A DNA stretch of 64,000 bases. It comes from Actinernus sp. WN-2022 (Eukaryota > Cnidaria > Anthozoa > Actiniaria > Actinernidae). A program made the translations under genes and the position numbers. The stretch is taken from NCBI GenBank assembly GCA_030867875.1, contig JAOWCC010001634.1:54411352-54475351 (forward strand). Direction: 5' to 3'. The number at the start of each line of letters is the position of its first letter. The stretch's first letter is position 1. Positions 50,451 to 63,009 of this stretch are shown here, in pieces. A model generated the notes under the pieces. It ran no database searches. It had not been told where the DNA came from and was given only the letters and a program-made list of their open reading frames with translations.

Positions 50451-52407
50451 TGTCATAATGTCTATAAGGTCTAATTTAAAATATTCATCGAATATCGAAG
50501 AAACAACATCCAGGTGTTACTTGAATACGTTGAATGATCGGGTGGACTAGGTCCAAGTTATTCATAATGTGACAAACATAGTGGACTCTTCTCGACTTGT
50601 CAAGAAGATTAGAACACGGTCCTATAAATGAAAGTACCATAGGCTTTTCTTTGCTTATATTGCACGAAATTGCACGTCAAACCAAAATTTTATTTCAGGA
50701 CGTTTATAATTCTCTGGAAACTGTTATCTCTTTGCTGGAAAATGTATTACCCAACAGTCATATTTCCAGCGTTTTAGATGTTGGCCCTACTAGCGGATCA
50801 GCAGGAAGAATGAAGTTTGAGATTCACTGTGAGCAGTATATATACTCCATTACAATTTCTGTTTAGGGGATATCGCACAAGCACTGGGGGTATAAAAGAG
50901 TATCATCAAGAGTTAGCTCGGGACTATGGTATATGTGTATGTGCCCAACAAAGTATCTGAACTCTGAATTGTCTAATGGCACCTGAAACAACTATAATCA
51001 GGACTAGGCTAATCCACAGATCAATATTGGAATTTAGCATATCATTACAAGACGATAAACGTGATGTCTTGGTAAGAGAAATACAGGTGCAGTTCCCCAA
51101 TACAGGTTACCGCAGGTCTCACAACTGAATGTCACGTTACGAAAAAAACCAGTGAATTTCAACAAAGGAAAAAGACCTCACTACAGTGAAAAGTCGTATG
51201 AAGACTCTTTCCTCTTATCCGGGTGTAAAGGCGCATAAACGTGAGTGATTTGCTTCATCTAATTGGACAAAATGTTCGTTAATTATGTATGCATTTTGAA
51301 GTTTCGTTCACCAATGTTACAACCATGAAAGAAAAACAAAAAACGAACGGCGATTTTGCCTCGTTTTCATGTCGAACAGGACAATAAGGCTAAGTAGATC
51401 ACCAATACTTACATGGCTGATTATAATCTGAAATTCGTTCATTTAGATTTATTTTTTTAAGAACTGTAAAGACACTTTTATAACATTGTTATTAATTGAC
51501 ATATGGGAGTACATTTTTAGTAATTATAATGGTGGTAGTACTGACAATAAACTCGCTTATAAAAACATAAACTCGTACAAGGCTCGTCTTATCTGCAAAG
51601 ACTCGCCTGTGATTATATTAATATCCATTAATTGTTATAATAGCCGTTATCATCTTTGACTTTAGTAAAAAACTAAAAAACTACTAAAAAACTACTAAAA
51701 ACAGAGACATTACAAATGAATAATAACCCGGCAAGAAATGATTTATCTCCTACTTCAAGTTGTGTTAAACTACTCAATCAAATTTAGTTTGGGTTGCCGG
51801 TCGATAACATGACCCGAATTAGCAGTAGTTTAAAGCATCTAATTAAACATTTTACTTGCTCTACTCTAAAACATATCCCATGAATAATATTTCTAGTCGA
51901 TTGTGAAATGACGCTTACTATTTTCTAATGAGTTTTCCCCGTGAATACAATGGCTACAACCTATAAAGTCCCACTGACAGTAGTTCACTGGTTTAATTAA
52001 ACGTCGCGTGACGTTAATGAATGTCTATTCTCAGAAACCTTTGGACATGACTCTTGCAACACTAATCCTTTAATTGTTATGGACCAGAAGCAGCGCGCAA
52101 CCCTGCAGTTCCTCTCTCCCCCTTCCACCCCCCATTCAATGTTGGGGGAAAAAAGTGACCAAACCAGTACGAAAGTTTATCCAACATTGAAATGAGGGGG
52201 GTGCGGGGGACGTGTTCCAACTATTCATGTCCAAAGCTGCAGCTTGTAATTTTGCAGGGTGCACAATGCCTGGTAAGCAAATGGGACTGCATGGATCGAT
52301 GCCCAGTACTTTTCTATTCCATTCCAAACAACTACAGGTACTTGCAATTAATTCACAAGCATATTACATACAACCAAAATGTTTGATTAATAGACAGCCT
52401 AGCTTAC
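50451..52407. other. Intron sequence without recognised features
   Basis: Only short open frames are present. A C-rich/G-rich inverted repeat lies at 52126-52204. Confidence 0.5.
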
Positions 52408-52550
52408 TTGGGATGTCTAAATGCCTGTAGGCATTTCTTGTGCCCTCCAACTGCACTCCAAGCCATTGCATAGCAATCTACACTGCCTGTGATCACGTGG
52501 TTATCATCAAACTTAACACATGTTATGGCACCATGATGACCATCAAGCGA
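52408..52550 (-). CDS. FBXW10-like gene, WD40 exon
   Basis: Acceptor ttttttctcccag, donor gtaagc. It encodes HHGAITCVKFDDNHVITG...KKCLQAFRHP and ends with a split Lys codon (AA|G). Confidence 0.85.
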
Positions 52551-53760
52551 CTGGGAGAAAAAAAAAAGTAACATATTATCAAACAGAGCCCTCCACCCTT
52601 ATATATACGTTATGTGTAACCTCAAGTCGTCGTACGTGAAAGAGCATCAATTTCCTTATAACAGATGCACATTTCCACACTTTTCATGACCACACAAATT
52701 TCCACAATGGCGCCATCCCTCAGTTGCTTCTTTCGAAGCTGCCATTTAGACATTTCTGGTCATCCGCTTCATCTCTCGTAGCACACCTTCAGATTCTTCT
52801 CTACAGCCACGAGAGTCACCCTCGGGCTCTTGTTCATCCTCATACTAGGTTTTAAGCATGAAAGGATCTGCTATTCCTTTTTTCTACTAAAAACTGTACA
52901 AAGCAGAAAATACATTTTACAACTGATGAAATGACTGAGCATTGAACTGCAATTTTTTCTAGCACTCTTTGACATCATCAAATCTATTGCACAACACAAG
53001 CGTGGATTTAAAAAAATCCCCACGGGTTCGCATGCAAAATAAATCAGTTGTATTGCAATTTCAGAGTTCAACACAGTCTAAAGATCATGTTGAGCCCATG
53101 TGTGTTTTGGACTCGGTTATCCCTTTAAAAGGTCCCACACTGCGAAAACGAATCACCCAAACAACTTCATTAAGTATCAATATTATATTTCTGAAGATAT
53201 TTTCTGCCAGTAGTTATCGGGAAAGCACATTCGCACAAGCTTTCACAAATATGCAAATAGAGATCTTAGCGGAAGAGACCACAGGTAACAAATCCCGGGT
53301 AGGGGAAGAGTGATTGCCCAATCGTGCACTCCAACCTTTTACGCTAACATCTCCCATATAAGTTAGATGGACGCGATCTCTAATCGCAGACAGAATTGTT
53401 GAGACGGTCAACAAAAATAACTATTATATGTGAAGAAAAATACTGGACACAAAGTTACAACAGCTCAAGTTTCCCAAACCCTTCCCAAATGTTTGAAAAA
53501 CTTTATGTAAAAAGACGATTTCTGCAGTATTGGGGCTTGTTTTAACTATTACAAGACAAGATTTAGTTGTACCTTTGACAAATTACAATATTAGGGAAAA
53601 TAATGAGAAAAAGTGTCTGAAGAAATAGAGGTATGGGTTATCTGATATAGCTATAAGCTAACCAGGCAGATACATTTAACCCTCGGTTACAATGGTTCCC
53701 CCCTATTTGACAACGGTTCACACCTTTAACGTTGATGGGGTACAACGTTAGGTGCACTTA
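52551..53760. other. Intron, nothing recognised
   Basis: Scattered short ORFs without domains. Confidence 0.5.
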
Positions 53761-54322
53761 TTTAAAGTGCACCGACGTTTATTTATTTTTATCATAAATA
53801 TCGATTATACATCAGGTTTTGGAGTACTTCTGTGAAGAACGTTTTAGTTTTATACTGAGAATACTCTATGTTCTACGCTTATTTGAAATCGTGAAAAATT
53901 GACCTTTCCTGACCCATGACCGCGTAATTAATAGTCTGGATCGATCCCTGGGTAAACGTCATCTCATTAATGCATTATTCTCCATGACGTCTTTCTATCA
54001 CAACAATATAGATTTATAAAGAATGTATTTACACAGTTTGCGAGTTGTTAGTAAAGAAAAAGTAATTTTAGTCAACATGTTAAGTATTTATTCAAATGAT
54101 TGCAAAGTCGAATTCATTAGATGACGTCTACCCAGGAATCGACCGAGGCTTTTACTTATGCGATCCTGGGTCAGGTCAATTATTCGTGATTTCAAACAAG
54201 CGTAGAACATAGAGTACTCTCTGTAAACCAAACGTTCTTCACATAAGTACTCAAAACTTGATGTAGAATCAATATTTATGATTTTAAAACTAAACGTTAG
54301 GTGCACTTTAAAGATTGGTCTC
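53761..54322. mobile_element. MITE with about 210 bp TIRs
   Basis: Left end tttaaagtgcacc and right end ggtgcactttaaa. The arms share gaagaacgttt, actctatgttctacgctt and cctgggtaaacgtcat with modest divergence. No coding capacity. Confidence 0.8.
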
Positions 54323-54941
54323 TAAAAGCATGAGCAGTGTCTCAAGTCATTTTGTCTGTGATTGTAGGTTATGTATAATTACATGTTAACCGAAGACCAT
54401 TATAAAGACAGTAACAATGAGGAAACCGAGGAAGGGGACCTGGAAGCGAAAATTTTAGTCACGTGAATTGAAACATGGACTGATGAAACTTTACTATCGA
54501 TATTAAATAATGAATAATTCGAATATCGCTTGCTATCGTCACTATGCTTCCCAGGCTCTTCGGTGTTCTAACACCATGAGTGGGTGAGTGAGTGAGTGAC
54601 GATTTCCCATAATCCCAATAACTAGTTTCTGCACATGCACGGAACTCCTGTTGGGATCTGATAGCACAACACAAGTAAATTAAGATGTAACATTATAGTG
54701 AACAATGCCATGCCAAGTAGAGCTTAGCCTTGTTAGAGCACTTTCCAACACAAAGCATTTTTGGTTGACTCTGATTTCTTCATTGTCAGATACAGTATCA
54801 GGTACTGAATAATTTCTACTAAATGAATTCAATAAAATCATGTTTGACAGAAGATTGTACAACACCTTTTTATGCTGTACTTGATTTAATTAAAGCATGC
54901 ATTTATGAAATTGTTTCACAGAAACATGGACGTCTGCTCAC
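54323..54941. other. Intron, nothing recognised
   Basis: No ORF with a domain. Confidence 0.5.
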
Positions 54942-55022
54942 CTTAAATAGAGTTGCAGAGTGGATATCCCATACTTTAACCTTGCCACCCTCACATCCAC
55001 TGATGACCAACGTGCCCGATAC
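54942..55022 (-). CDS. FBXW10-like gene, 81 bp WD40 exon
   Basis: Phase 0 at both ends, donor gtgagc. It encodes VSGTLVISGCEGGKVKVW and nine more residues. Confidence 0.85.
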
Positions 55023-55855
55023 CTTTTTATATTAAAGAAAGCAGTTCACAACAATAGTAAAAAATAAATACTAGTACCGGTAATACATTAAATGCAGAAG
55101 CCTCAGGACCATTTTCACCTGACAAGAAAACCTTTTTTTTATCATTGTAGTGCATTCTCATTTTATGCGCGAGCTGTTGTGTGTACTGGTTGGCCAATCT
55201 GAGCTCCTGTTTCTCCTGTAATTTTCACCTGTATCAAGACTCCCCTGATCTGAACTATCTGCCTATATCTGTGCTAATTACTCAGGGCTTATTTCTACAA
55301 GGAATTTGGAACTCACAACCTCAAATCTACATGTATACAAACATGGTCTTCTTTGAACAAAGCCAAACCTTCCACATTGGAGGAAATAGCAAATCAAGTT
55401 ATATGGAATAATAAATTTGTATGCATTGATAAAAAGTCGGTTTATAAGCAAAGTTTGGTTGACTGTGGGCTGCATACACTAACGTCCCTCTCATGTTTCA
55501 AGAGGGGCGTCAACGACCTATTCTCATCACCGGACTCCCACACGGCAAACACGTAAACCAGTTTTTATTGAGTTATGTACTGTTTTTAGATTGTGTATAT
55601 TGAGTTATATACTGTTTTTAAATTGTATATAGCTTTGTACTGATGTTTTAACCGCGTATAAATATAAAGTATGTCTGTCTGTCTGTCATGCCTCAACATG
55701 CAGGAAAATGCATTGAAATATGCGGCAAGAAATGGCCGGCAGATTTTGCTTCAAAATTTCCTAAATCAAACACCCATCATGGGACAAGTGTTCCAAACAA
55801 ATTTTCTACCAGAAACACGGAAAAGTCAGGAGTTTAAAAGCACAGAATGCATGGC
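55023..55855. other. Intron, nothing recognised
   Basis: Contains a LINE-like 3' tail at about 55490-55670 (ccgcgtataaatataaagta, then (gtct)n), without coding. Confidence 0.4.
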
Positions 55856-56102
55856 AAAACAATTAGCTCAGTGGTTAAGCTCCGGTCTGTTGAGCGGGAG
55901 GTCGCGGGTTCAAGCCCCGGCCGGACCAACACTCAGGGTCTTAAAATAACCGAGGAGAAGGTGCTGCCTTTGTGAAACAACTGCAAATGGTTAGACCTTC
56001 GCGTCTTCTCGGATAAGGACGTAAAATCGTAGGACTAGTGTCCCCAATTAGTTGCAAAGCTAAATACGTTTGACACTTAAATAAAGTTACTTACTTACTT
56101 AT
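55856..56102 (+). mobile_element. tRNA-derived SINE
   Basis: The A box tagctcagtggttaag and B box gggttcaagcccc are in a tRNA-like head (55856-55930). A unique body and a (ttac)n tail follow. Confidence 0.85.
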
Positions 56103-56236
56103 GGTAAGTTTGGAGTAATCAGTAACTAGGTATACCTTTCAGTAAAGTGCCAACGAGCAATGTTTGACAAAATGAGGTAAACCAGTATCTATTAATCAAT
56201 TGAAACACATTACTTAGGAGAGGCAGGGGTGTGAGC

Positions 56237-57090
56237 AATGTACATACATATGAAGCTGTATGAGATTAATATTACCGACTGCATGAGAGCCCATAGGGCG
56301 AACTGCTATGATAAAGCTCGTCACTTTTGCTTTACGCACTGCCGTGACAAGCGAACTTTCCTTTTTTCGACATATCTTCGCTAAAATTGTACGAAATCTC
56401 CCAGAATAAATCCCTGATGTCCAATATAACTGGTGGAACTCAAACAGGATAGCCAATCGACATACATATGAAGCTGTAAAACAAATTATTCAGTCCATGA
56501 CAGCCGATAGTTCGAACTACTTCAAATCTATGACTGCTGAACTTTCAGTAGCGTGAAGCGCGCTACACTATGTCTTAGTTTTCGAAACTTTTGGACCAGA
56601 AATATAGATTGGAATTCCCTAATATTTTACAGCAGTAAACAGGGATGCTGGCTATGCGAAAGAAAAAAATTGGTAACATTTGGACGAATAGTTCTGTTCT
56701 TAGATGTGCAACATAAATTATGTTGACAATTTTGTGTAAAATTTGATATCGGCCAATCTCGTCCAAACACTGTACGAAAAGTAAGTTAAAAATACTTTCT
56801 GATGGCCAAAAAACCTCAGCATCACAAAGAGCATAGACTTCTGACCAATCGACATACACATGAAGCTGTAAAAGTAACTTTTCAGTCCATGACAGCCATT
56901 AGTATCAACTACTAGAAACCCACTAGTATTAAATTTTACCGACTTCTCTCTCTAGTGTCAAGCGCGCTACACTATGCTAGAAATACTGTACGAAAACTCC
57001 CGTTAAAATATTCCTATAGCCCAAAGGACCACAGCAAGTTAACGAGGATATCCTTCTGAACAATCGACATACATATAAAGCTGTAAAACA
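56237..57090. repeat. Interspersed direct repeats in an intron
   Basis: cgacatacatatgaagctgt and the following attcagtccatgacagcc occur at about 56237, 56458, 56847 and 57063 with variable spacing. Non-coding. Confidence 0.75.
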
Positions 57091-57555
57091 AATTATTCAG
57101 TCCATGAAGGCCCAATCACGTGTACCTCAATCCACAAGCATACACAAATGCAATTGTGGAATTACGCAGTGTAGATAGCAAAATCTCAAATCTCCCTGCA
57201 TACAAGACTATGCTCTGCCGCCTGGCCAACCTCGCCTTTGGGCTCGGTTGGCTCGTTGGCAATTAGTATAAGTCTAGGGAAGCATAATTGTTTTGACACT
57301 GAACTGCAGATAACTTCGAGTTATAGTGATTCCTTTATTCATATTCATATGCACTTATAGTGGCACTGAAACCTAAATCAAGCCAACGACTAGATGTATT
57401 GGAAGAAAATATTTTATGAGAATAGTGTTTTGTTTGAAACATTGATTTCATTCTCGAGTTAACTAGGCATTCAGGTGCATGAAGTACTCGTGCAATACGT
57501 TATACATGTATACATCTAAATAACAGAAACGTAACGGTGTGTATTAAACACCTAC

Positions 57556-57700
57556 ATGAATAGCAAGCACCACATGACGATGACGAAATGTCCTCCGGCA
57601 TTTGCCTGTAGCAAAATTCCACAGTTTGACACTCTTGTCACGTGATCCAGATGCTATGTGGTTACCATGGAGACTGATGCACAAGATAGTTGCACGATGG
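57556..57700 (-). CDS. FBXW10-like gene, first WD40 exon in the window
   Basis: Acceptor cttttgtttcttgctag, donor gtaggt. It encodes HRATILCISLHGNHIASG...KLWNFATGKC. The exon before it is not in view. Confidence 0.85.
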
Positions 57701-57969
57701 CTAGCAAGAAACAAAAGATACCTTTAGTTAGTCAGTTCCATGTGTAAATCACCTATTAACATTATCGACTCGGAACTGAAGCACCGGTAAAAGTTATATA
57801 TTAATATAGAAGTTTCACTGAAAAACTCTTAATTCCACATTGGACTCTCATTATTATGAACTAACAGGCAACTTTCTTGATTCCAACATGACATATATTT
57901 TTACTCTTGGCAAAGAGGACACCCAAAACATTTAAACATGCAAATATAAATTTATGTATTTAATCTTTT

Positions 57970-58740
57970 TATCAGTGACAGCTTGAAACTCTCAAGCACC
58001 AGAATCTTTAGTTGCAGCCAAGATCGACGCTAATGTATCAATGACATTACCACCTGGATGTCTTTGAATAATCTAAAACTGAACACTGATGAAACTGAAC
58101 TACTAATAATAGGATCTCAGTTTCGACCTAAAATCCAACTTCCGCCACTTAATATAGGCAATGATCTTATTATTTCTTCTAAGTCTGCTCGCAATATCGG
58201 CGTAGTATTTGATGATTCTTTGAATTTGGAATCCCAAGTGGCTTCTATTTGCAAGGCTTCATTATTTCACATTCGTAACATTGCACGTATTAGGAACTAC
58301 TTATCCGCTGAGAATACCAAGACCCTAGTACATGCATTTATTACTTGTAAGTTTGATCACTGTAATGCTCTCCTTTATGGCCTTCTGCAAACTCTTGTTC
58401 AGAAGCATCAATTAGTTCACAACTGTGCTGCCCGATTAATCATGCGTAAGAGAAAATTCGATCATGTAACTCATTGCACCGGTTTATCTTAGCAACTTGT
58501 TAGAAAAATATGTGCCCACCAGACACCTATATGTTCAAAAAGCAAATTTCTTCTAAAAATTACCAGTGGTAAAACAACAAAAACATATGGCGATAGAGCT
58601 TTCTCTGTGGCCGCGCCCAGGTTGTTGAACACATTACAAGATAACATCAAACTCTCACCATCACTCAACACTTTTAAATCTCGTCTTAAGATATTTTTGT
58701 TTCAACAGGCCTGTGATATTTAGATTTTAAATTTACTTTG
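57970..58740 (+). mobile_element. LINE remnant (CR1/L2-like RT C-terminus)
   Basis: NTDETELLIIGSQFRP, NIGVVFDDSLNLESQV and ITCKFDHCNALLYGLL in one frame (58058-58492), then frameshifted continuation to about 58730 (SPSLNTFKSRLKIFLF-like). Confidence 0.8.
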
Positions 58741-59512
58741 GTTAGGGAGTGCGAATTAAATAACTTTCGACCTTGAAAGTATACAGAAAACTGCCTCATG
58801 TTGGTTTTACATAAGGGAGTGCGAAAAGCTGGAGCATTTCTAGTGTTGTAATTATAATAATTATAATAATAATAATAATCTTTATTTATATAGCGTTATT
58901 TCTACTATAAAACCAATAGCGCTTTACAATACTACTACTACTAATAATAATAATATAAGTAATAATGTAAGTAACTATAACAAATATGTTTAAATTATAT
59001 ACAAATGTTATCCTTAAAATTACAATATTGGTCTATAAATAATTAATTAATATTTACTCAAATAAATTACGTTTACGTAGCCGACTCAATCAAGTATTTC
59101 AGGTTAGGTTAGGGTTAGGGTTAGGGTTTAGGTTAAGAGTGATAATAGCGTCTAAATAAGTAAGTTTTAACTCTGCTCTTGAAAGTGTGTAGAGACTCAG
59201 TAGTCGTTATAATGTCAGGCAGATTATTCCATAATGTTGGCGCAATTACTGAAAATGCTCGCTTTCCATAAGTTTCAAGAATTTATTTAGGGACGACTAA
59301 AAGTTTCTTATTAACCGAGCTTAGCGATCTACCAAGTATATATTTAATTAAGAGTTCTTGTAGATAATAAGGTCCAGTTTCATGATAAGCTTTGAAAGTT
59401 AAAATTATGGACTTGATCATTTGTTAAAAACATGTTGTTAAATTTGATTGGCAAAATACCATTTTTGTAGGAGTACATAAATCGACTTATCTGTAACAAA
59501 AGAATGTCATGG
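58741..59512. repeat. Interspersed repeat next to element D
   Basis: (aat)n runs, then tttatttatatagcgttatt and accaatagcgctttacaat, a common invertebrate repeat motif. No gene. Confidence 0.5.
59101..59136. repeat. Interstitial telomere-type repeat
   Basis: About five imperfect TTAGGG units (ggttagggttagggttaggg in the centre), the animal telomere motif. Confidence 0.85.
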
Positions 59513-59696
59513 AGTAGTATATGAATTGTTGCTTCTGGCCCGATTACAACAAAATACAACGAACACACTGTTGCATTTGTTGCATTTTATGACATCTCAC
59601 CCTTCGGGTTCGTTATCATAAAATGCGACAAATGCAACAGTGTGTTCGTTGTATTTTGTTGTGATCGGGCCAGACAGCAACAATTTATCTTCTACT
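59513..59696. repeat. Left terminal palindrome of element D
   Basis: Long arms: cccgattacaacaaaataca pairs with tgtattttgttgtgatcggg, and cactgttgcatttgttgcat with atgcgacaaatgcaacagtg. The loop is at about 59593-59620. The outermost 15 bases are less well conserved between the arms. Confidence 0.9.
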
Positions 59697-59935
59697 ATAG
59701 TTCATTTATTGTATTTATAATTATATATTAAATGATCGGTTTCTACCGCTTTTTTCCGGATTTATAGGACCCTCATTTTTTTTCCGGCTACCCCTCGTTT
59801 CGGCAACCATTTTGACGAACACTTGCCACCCCCCAACAAGAAAGATGCAATTTGTTGCCAAGAAACTTCGTGTTGAACACTGGTGGCCCAAGGGATATAG
59901 GCAACCATTCCGATTGCCCCAAACCCTACAGCAAC

Positions 59936-62461
59936 ATGGCAGCTATCCACGCAACATTCGAAAGCATGGGACTTCGTATGGAAAAGAACACAGCCCTCCA
60001 TCTCCTACAAGAGAATACCTACGATAGCAACCTCGTTTCGGACATTGCCGATGTGGACTATCTGTCTGGAAACGAAGGCCAAACCAACCTGGTTCCACTC
60101 GAAGGTCTCCCAACGTTCGTGGACGACGTATACGTGTTCGGCTATCTATCTCGCGAGGAAGTAGTCTACAAAGGCCGAAAGGTTCTACTATCCACAGGAG
60201 AAGGTGGGAAAGCGAAACAGGTGGTTGCAGCAATCCAACTCGCAATCCAAAACTCTACCCTATCGAGCAAATCCCTACACGCAGCCATTGTCCACACAGT
60301 TCGATCTACCACCACCGGTATTGTCTCTACAACGATAGCCCGAATAGAAAACGACACAGAAAGCCGAGCACTCCAAGCATGGCGCAAGCTATATCCAGAC
60401 AAAGAACCCGAGGCCTACTTCGTCGCCAAGGTAGATGTATCGGAAATTCCAATGGAGCAACTACAAGATGCACTTGCAGGATTCGAAAGGCACCTCGAAA
60501 TCGGCGGATACGGAATCTATTGCATAGACTATACCCAAGACTTCTCGGGAGTACTAGATCGCCCAACCCTTGTGGACCATCTGGTGGAAAACGAAGGCAT
60601 GCGAGAACAAGGAGACCTGGGCAGTGCAATGCGAGCCGACAGAGCAACCATCTTGGACAACACAGGCTCTGTTGGAAAACACGTTTGCACGTATCTTCGC
60701 ATCACACCAACAGGCAAGACGATTCGTACAAAAATATACAACAAGATAGTTTCCAATTTCGAAGCAGGAGAGATTCGAGAACCTTTTGGCGGCCACCTTG
60801 CAGACTATGTCGACTGTCCCAACGAACATCTTCGCAAAACATTCCAGCATGCGGATGTCCAGGCTAGAGGATGCACTCGAGTCGAAGTTTCGCTATATGC
60901 ATGCCGCCTTGGCGAAGAGTTGTCTACCAATATAGGCAAAGAGCTGGTAGAGGGGGTTCTACAGACCTTGGGCCAAGATCTCTTCGTAGTACAACCACCA
61001 TCCAGGCAATGGAAGAATCTCGCCCAAGAGCTGGACCGTTGTTGTATTCTTGCAGATCGGCCGTCCCACACAATATATGCAGTGTGGTATGCCCATTCCA
61101 AGACGAAGAGGGTAGCAGGAGTGCGGGTAGCTCCTACAGCAGCCATATGCGACAACGACCAGTACTGGGAGAAAGCAGTACAATGGACGATTTCCGAGTT
61201 TGGTTTCCGATGTTGCCCAATATTTCGTGTGGATATTCTAGAGGCCACAGACGATGGCATCGACATAGGTCCACTTCGCTGCTACACAAAAGCAGCCAAC
61301 ACTTCTACTATTCTTGCTGCCAGCAAACACCCAGTGCAGAAACACACCAACTGCCTTCCACCAAGCCAACTGCTTCCAGAAACCACCCAAGTAGCATGGA
61401 TATGGCGAGAAAAACACACAAACCATGCTATAGGGAAAGAAAAGATTCGATGGCCACTAGAAGAAATACCCACAGATCGCGAAATATCCACGCTATCTAC
61501 ACACCATAGGCTAGCTAGATTGTTGTCTATTGCAGATGCGAAGAAGGCCGAGTTGTGGCGTCGTAGAGTTGTCGAAGAACAAGTTGCACTTCGAGCGAAA
61601 ACGATAGAAGAGATCGCGAACATAGAACGCTTCCTATCTGGAAAGAGAGCTTTCGAAGCAAAAGCAGCCAAGGTCGTAGGCAGGATAGAGACGGCCGCGA
61701 AAAACCCAACCTACAAGCTAGACTACTTTCTTCCCCACACCAACTTTCGTGTCCTAGGATTCCGAAGATGCAAAAGCCAGTATGGCAATACAGCCAGAAT
61801 CTTTGTAGATGTCGAGGTGCCAGGGTGCGACGTACGAGAGGATATGGCCATATGGAGCACAAAAGGACTGTCGACTATACTCGACAAACTCGAGGGCAAC
61901 TTCTCGCAGGCCAACCAACTATACTACCTAGTCCAACTATCCCCAAACAAACCAACCTTTCGTTTCCAAACCCAACCGGCGAAAAAGTTCTATGCCAACA
62001 ACAAACAAATCGAATGGATTCCCATATCTATGCAAGAGACCCCAAACCCAGCAGACAAGCCTTTGGTAGAAGCCCTATTGCAAAAAGCCAACGAGGCATA
62101 CAACGAGCTTCGTAGACACCCACGCAACCTTGCTATTGTACCAGAACCCAAAAGAACAGAGTGCAACAAAGCAGTCGATCTAGCTACAGGCGAGTACATT
62201 TGCTTCCTATATTCGCAAACAACCTTCCGAGGTAGTCCAAGAACTATTCTACATCTTCTTCCTGCAGATAGCGATGGCGAGCCTACCACCGACGAAGAGA
62301 TGCCTACATATGGTTTCTTCCTAGAGCGAGAACTAGAAGCAATTGGCACAACAAACTTGGAACGGGCTCTAGCTCCACTTCGCTGCTATCTTGGAGACAT
62401 TCGAACCACACCAAACAAGAAGAAGGACAGACTTGCCACCATATCTATCTGCCAAGACTAG
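59936..62461 (+). CDS. Large protein of element D, possible replication initiator
   Basis: 841 residues from ATG 59936 (the frame is open from 59852 without an ATG). A faint pattern at residues 190-330 recalls Rep_trans-type plasmid/phage replication initiators: an acidic pair in a strand (YCIDYTQDFSG, about 190), KIYNK (about 267) and RVEVSLYACRLG (about 312). I could not identify an ATPase, polymerase or integrase motif. A helical region lies at about 540-600. The ORF has no lesion. It occupies the first position after the palindrome, where early or replication genes would be expected. The initiator idea is weak; the protein may be a novel family. Confidence 0.55.
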   Translation: MAAIHATFESMGLRMEKNTALHLLQENTYDSNLVSDIADVDYLSGNEGQTNLVPLEGLPTFVDDVYVFGYLSREEVVYKGRKVLLSTGEGGKAKQVVAAIQLAIQNSTLSSKSLHAAIVHTVRSTTTGIVSTTIARIENDTESRALQAWRKLYPDKEPEAYFVAKVDVSEIPMEQLQDALAGFERHLEIGGYGIYCIDYTQDFSGVLDRPTLVDHLVENEGMREQGDLGSAMRADRATILDNTGSVGKHVCTYLRITPTGKTIRTKIYNKIVSNFEAGEIREPFGGHLADYVDCPNEHLRKTFQHADVQARGCTRVEVSLYACRLGEELSTNIGKELVEGVLQTLGQDLFVVQPPSRQWKNLAQELDRCCILADRPSHTIYAVWYAHSKTKRVAGVRVAPTAAICDNDQYWEKAVQWTISEFGFRCCPIFRVDILEATDDGIDIGPLRCYTKAANTSTILAASKHPVQKHTNCLPPSQLLPETTQVAWIWREKHTNHAIGKEKIRWPLEEIPTDREISTLSTHHRLARLLSIADAKKAELWRRRVVEEQVALRAKTIEEIANIERFLSGKRAFEAKAAKVVGRIETAAKNPTYKLDYFLPHTNFRVLGFRRCKSQYGNTARIFVDVEVPGCDVREDMAIWSTKGLSTILDKLEGNFSQANQLYYLVQLSPNKPTFRFQTQPAKKFYANNKQIEWIPISMQETPNPADKPLVEALLQKANEAYNELRRHPRNLAIVPEPKRTECNKAVDLATGEYICFLYSQTTFRGSPRTILHLLPADSDGEPTTDEEMPTYGFFLERELEAIGTTNLERALAPLRCYLGDIRTTPNKKKDRLATISICQD

Positions 62462-63009
62462 CCAGATGTTGGAATGCCGGACTATCTGGCCATGGCAAAA
62501 CAAGACCATCCTCGTTGCACAACGAAGGAGTCTCGAAGTCTACGTCTCGCACGAGATACAATGGCCCGAGAGCAAGAGAATCGCATAGCGATTTCCCCAC
62601 ACTTTCTATTCCAACATCTTCCACACCTACATAGCACAAAATACCTTCTCCCTTTTTCGGCGATGCAAGATATGCCTCCAAGGAAATCTGGGTCGCACCC
62701 GAAGACACCGCCACCACCATAGCGTCCTTCCAGGCCCGTGCAGGATAGAACATTGGCCACTTTCCCCAAGAACCGTACATTCGTAGAATATCCATATTGC
62801 CATATACCTACATATAGCCATTCTCCAAAAGGGAATACATATACATATACGCGCTGCGAGATCTACGATTCTACTGCAAAGCTACGATCCTATTGCAAAG
62901 CTACGATCCTATTGCAAAGCTACGGCTACAGCTCCAACTATGGATATCGTCTCTAGCTACACATACATGTTGGAGAAACAGCTACATATATAGATATAGA
63001 TACTATACG
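62462..63009. other. Uncertain coding remnant and leader
   Basis: 62462-62720 has coding-like pieces in more than one frame but no single credible gene. 62866-62940 holds three copies of a 19 bp unit (ctacgatcctattgcaaag). A TATA-rich stretch (acatatatagatatagatac) lies just before ATG 63010 and is a plausible promoter. Confidence 0.4.

Larger units (their letters stand above)
40579..57700 (-). other. FBXW10-like F-box/WD40 host gene, exons spread over 17 kb
   Basis: Six exons on the minus strand, 5' to 3': 57700-57556, 55022-54942, 52550-52408, 42825-42765, 42623-42526 and 41503-40579. Every junction has AG/GT splice sites and the split codons fit. They encode successive WD40 blades (SGSRDKSVKLWNFATGKC; GCEGGKVKVWDIHSATL; HHGAITCVKFDDNHVITG; RVITGSADGK; LRVWNLLNGDCLRVIRG) in the order found in animal FBXW10 (CDRT1), an SCF substrate receptor, with NRMVVNTFSNLLIFNFE and a long disordered tail at the end. 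Upstream exons (F-box) lie beyond or under the insertions right of 57.7 kb. The name is by resemblance, not by alignment. Confidence 0.8.

Noticed and set aside
62445..62795. Minus-strand ORF of 116 residues in element D
   Set aside because: No domain, and overlapping plus-strand frames look equally open; not supported as a gene.
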